Assembly (NCBI GenBank): GCA_947470515.1
Contig: CANITF010000020.1
Coordinates: forward strand, 1 to 52,391
Direction: 5' to 3'
Source: Flavobacteriales bacterium
GTDB lineage: Bacteria > Bacteroidota > Bacteroidia > Flavobacteriales_D > Crocinitomicaceae
DNA: 52,391 bases
The notes under the pieces are model-generated. The model was not told where the DNA came from and made no database searches. It saw only the letters and a program-made list of their open reading frames with translations. Below are positions 52,013 through 52,391 of this stretch, piece after piece. The position numbers and the translations under genes were made by a program. Each line of letters starts with the position of its first letter. Positions within the stretch are counted from its first letter, which is position 1.

Positions 52013-52391
52013 ATGCAAGCAAAGAATTATACACTGGAAGAACGTTTCATTAAATATGTTCAAATAGATACAACCGCTGACCCAAACTCTGCTTCTTTTC
52101 CATCATCAATGAAACAAAAAGACTTAGCACAAGTGCTTCATGATGAGCTTAAAGACTTAGGAATCAATGAAGTTGAAATGGATCAATGGGGCTATATTTA
52201 TGCAACAATTCCTTCAACAAGTTTAAATTCAAATTTACCGACTATTTGTTTTTGTTCTCACATGGATACAGCTCCAGATTGCAGTGGAACAGATGTGAAA
52301 CCAATTATTCATAGAAATTACAACGGAGATCCAATTACGCTTCCTGACGACACAACTCAAGTAATTACAACTGAAAAACATCCTTATCTAC
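52013..52391 (+). CDS. pepT: Peptidase T, 5' part
   Basis: The first 126 residues of an M20-family tripeptidase run off the window end. MQAKNYTLEERFIKYVQIDTTADPNSASFPSS is the characteristic N terminus, and ICFCSHMDTAPDCSGTDVKPI carries the first zinc-ligand His and catalytic Asp (SHMDTAPD), followed by the LPDDTTQVI stretch typical of PepT. The enzyme removes the N-terminal residue from tripeptides in the cytoplasm. The full protein is normally about 410 residues, so roughly 280 are missing here. Assignment is firm on the visible part. Confidence 0.93.
   Translation, partial: MQAKNYTLEERFIKYVQIDTTADPNSASFPSSMKQKDLAQVLHDELKDLGINEVEMDQWGYIYATIPSTSLNSNLPTICFCSHMDTAPDCSGTDVKPIIHRNYNGDPITLPDDTTQVITTEKHPYL

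Overview
The window is a compact, AT-rich (roughly one third G+C by eye) chromosomal segment of a Bacteroidota bacterium, most likely Flavobacteriales and probably near Fluviicola/Crocinitomicaceae; the genus is inference. The signs are: a protein with a type-B type IX secretion (T9SS) sorting domain, a PorE-like T9SS lipoprotein, a TonB-dependent receptor, GIN-domain, DUF4197 and DUF5723 envelope proteins, almost no Shine-Dalgarno sequences, and a recurrent TAnnTTTG promoter box of the Bacteroidota sigma factor. I see no rRNA, tRNA, CRISPR array, prophage or complete insertion sequence.

Layout. 1-4.4 kb (+): queE, PorE-like lipoprotein, UbiA-family prenyltransferase and a Maf pyrophosphatase in a tightly coupled run. 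4.4-7.4 kb (-): OmpA-domain protein, hemE, then ung. 7.4-12.7 kb: a lipoprotein (+), a TonB receptor with its small upstream partner gene (-), an esterase and a LolA-like protein (+). 12.7-17.6 kb (-): DEAD-box helicase, fused alpha/beta 2-oxoacid dehydrogenase E1, and glutamate dehydrogenase. 17.8-22.3 kb (+): T9SS cargo adhesin with SprB-type repeats, DUF4197 lipoprotein and a nucleoside phosphorylase. 22.3-29.3 kb (-): CHAP-like secreted protein, CutC, GH20 hexosaminidase and the fused acyl-CoA mutase IcmF. 29.5-31.4 kb (+): LemA plus two TPM-domain proteins. 31.6-36.2 kb (-): an H-NOX / multi-PAS histidine kinase / single-domain response regulator operon. 36.3-43.3 kb (-): ABC-2 exporter, zinc-phospholipase-like protein, ComB, a four-helix-bundle gene between inverted repeat arrays, DUF3817, GNAT and a long RluA-type pseudouridine synthase. 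43.5-45.5 kb (+): PagL-like deacylase, GIN-domain lipoprotein and a decayed DUF1801 gene. 45.5-47.5 kb (-): lgt and trhO. 47.5-48.8 kb (+): lipoprotein and CoA-type Nudix hydrolase. 48.8-51.3 kb (-): DUF5723 protein and ZIP transporter. 51.4 kb to the end (+): ndk and the 5' part of pepT.

Most of this is housekeeping and envelope biology. The parts most worth a second look are: (i) the four-helix-bundle cassette at about 40.15-40.69 kb, flanked by a perfect 20-bp inverted repeat embedded in 14-bp-period arrays, one of which supplies the stop codon of the adjacent gene; (ii) the H-NOX to kinase to receiver operon, a candidate nitric-oxide circuit with no DNA-binding output; (iii) several genes whose promoter box lies 3-6 nt from the start codon, implying leaderless mRNAs; (iv) a DUF1801 pseudogene with a nonsense codon and a TGCT duplication; and (v) a stand-alone comB.
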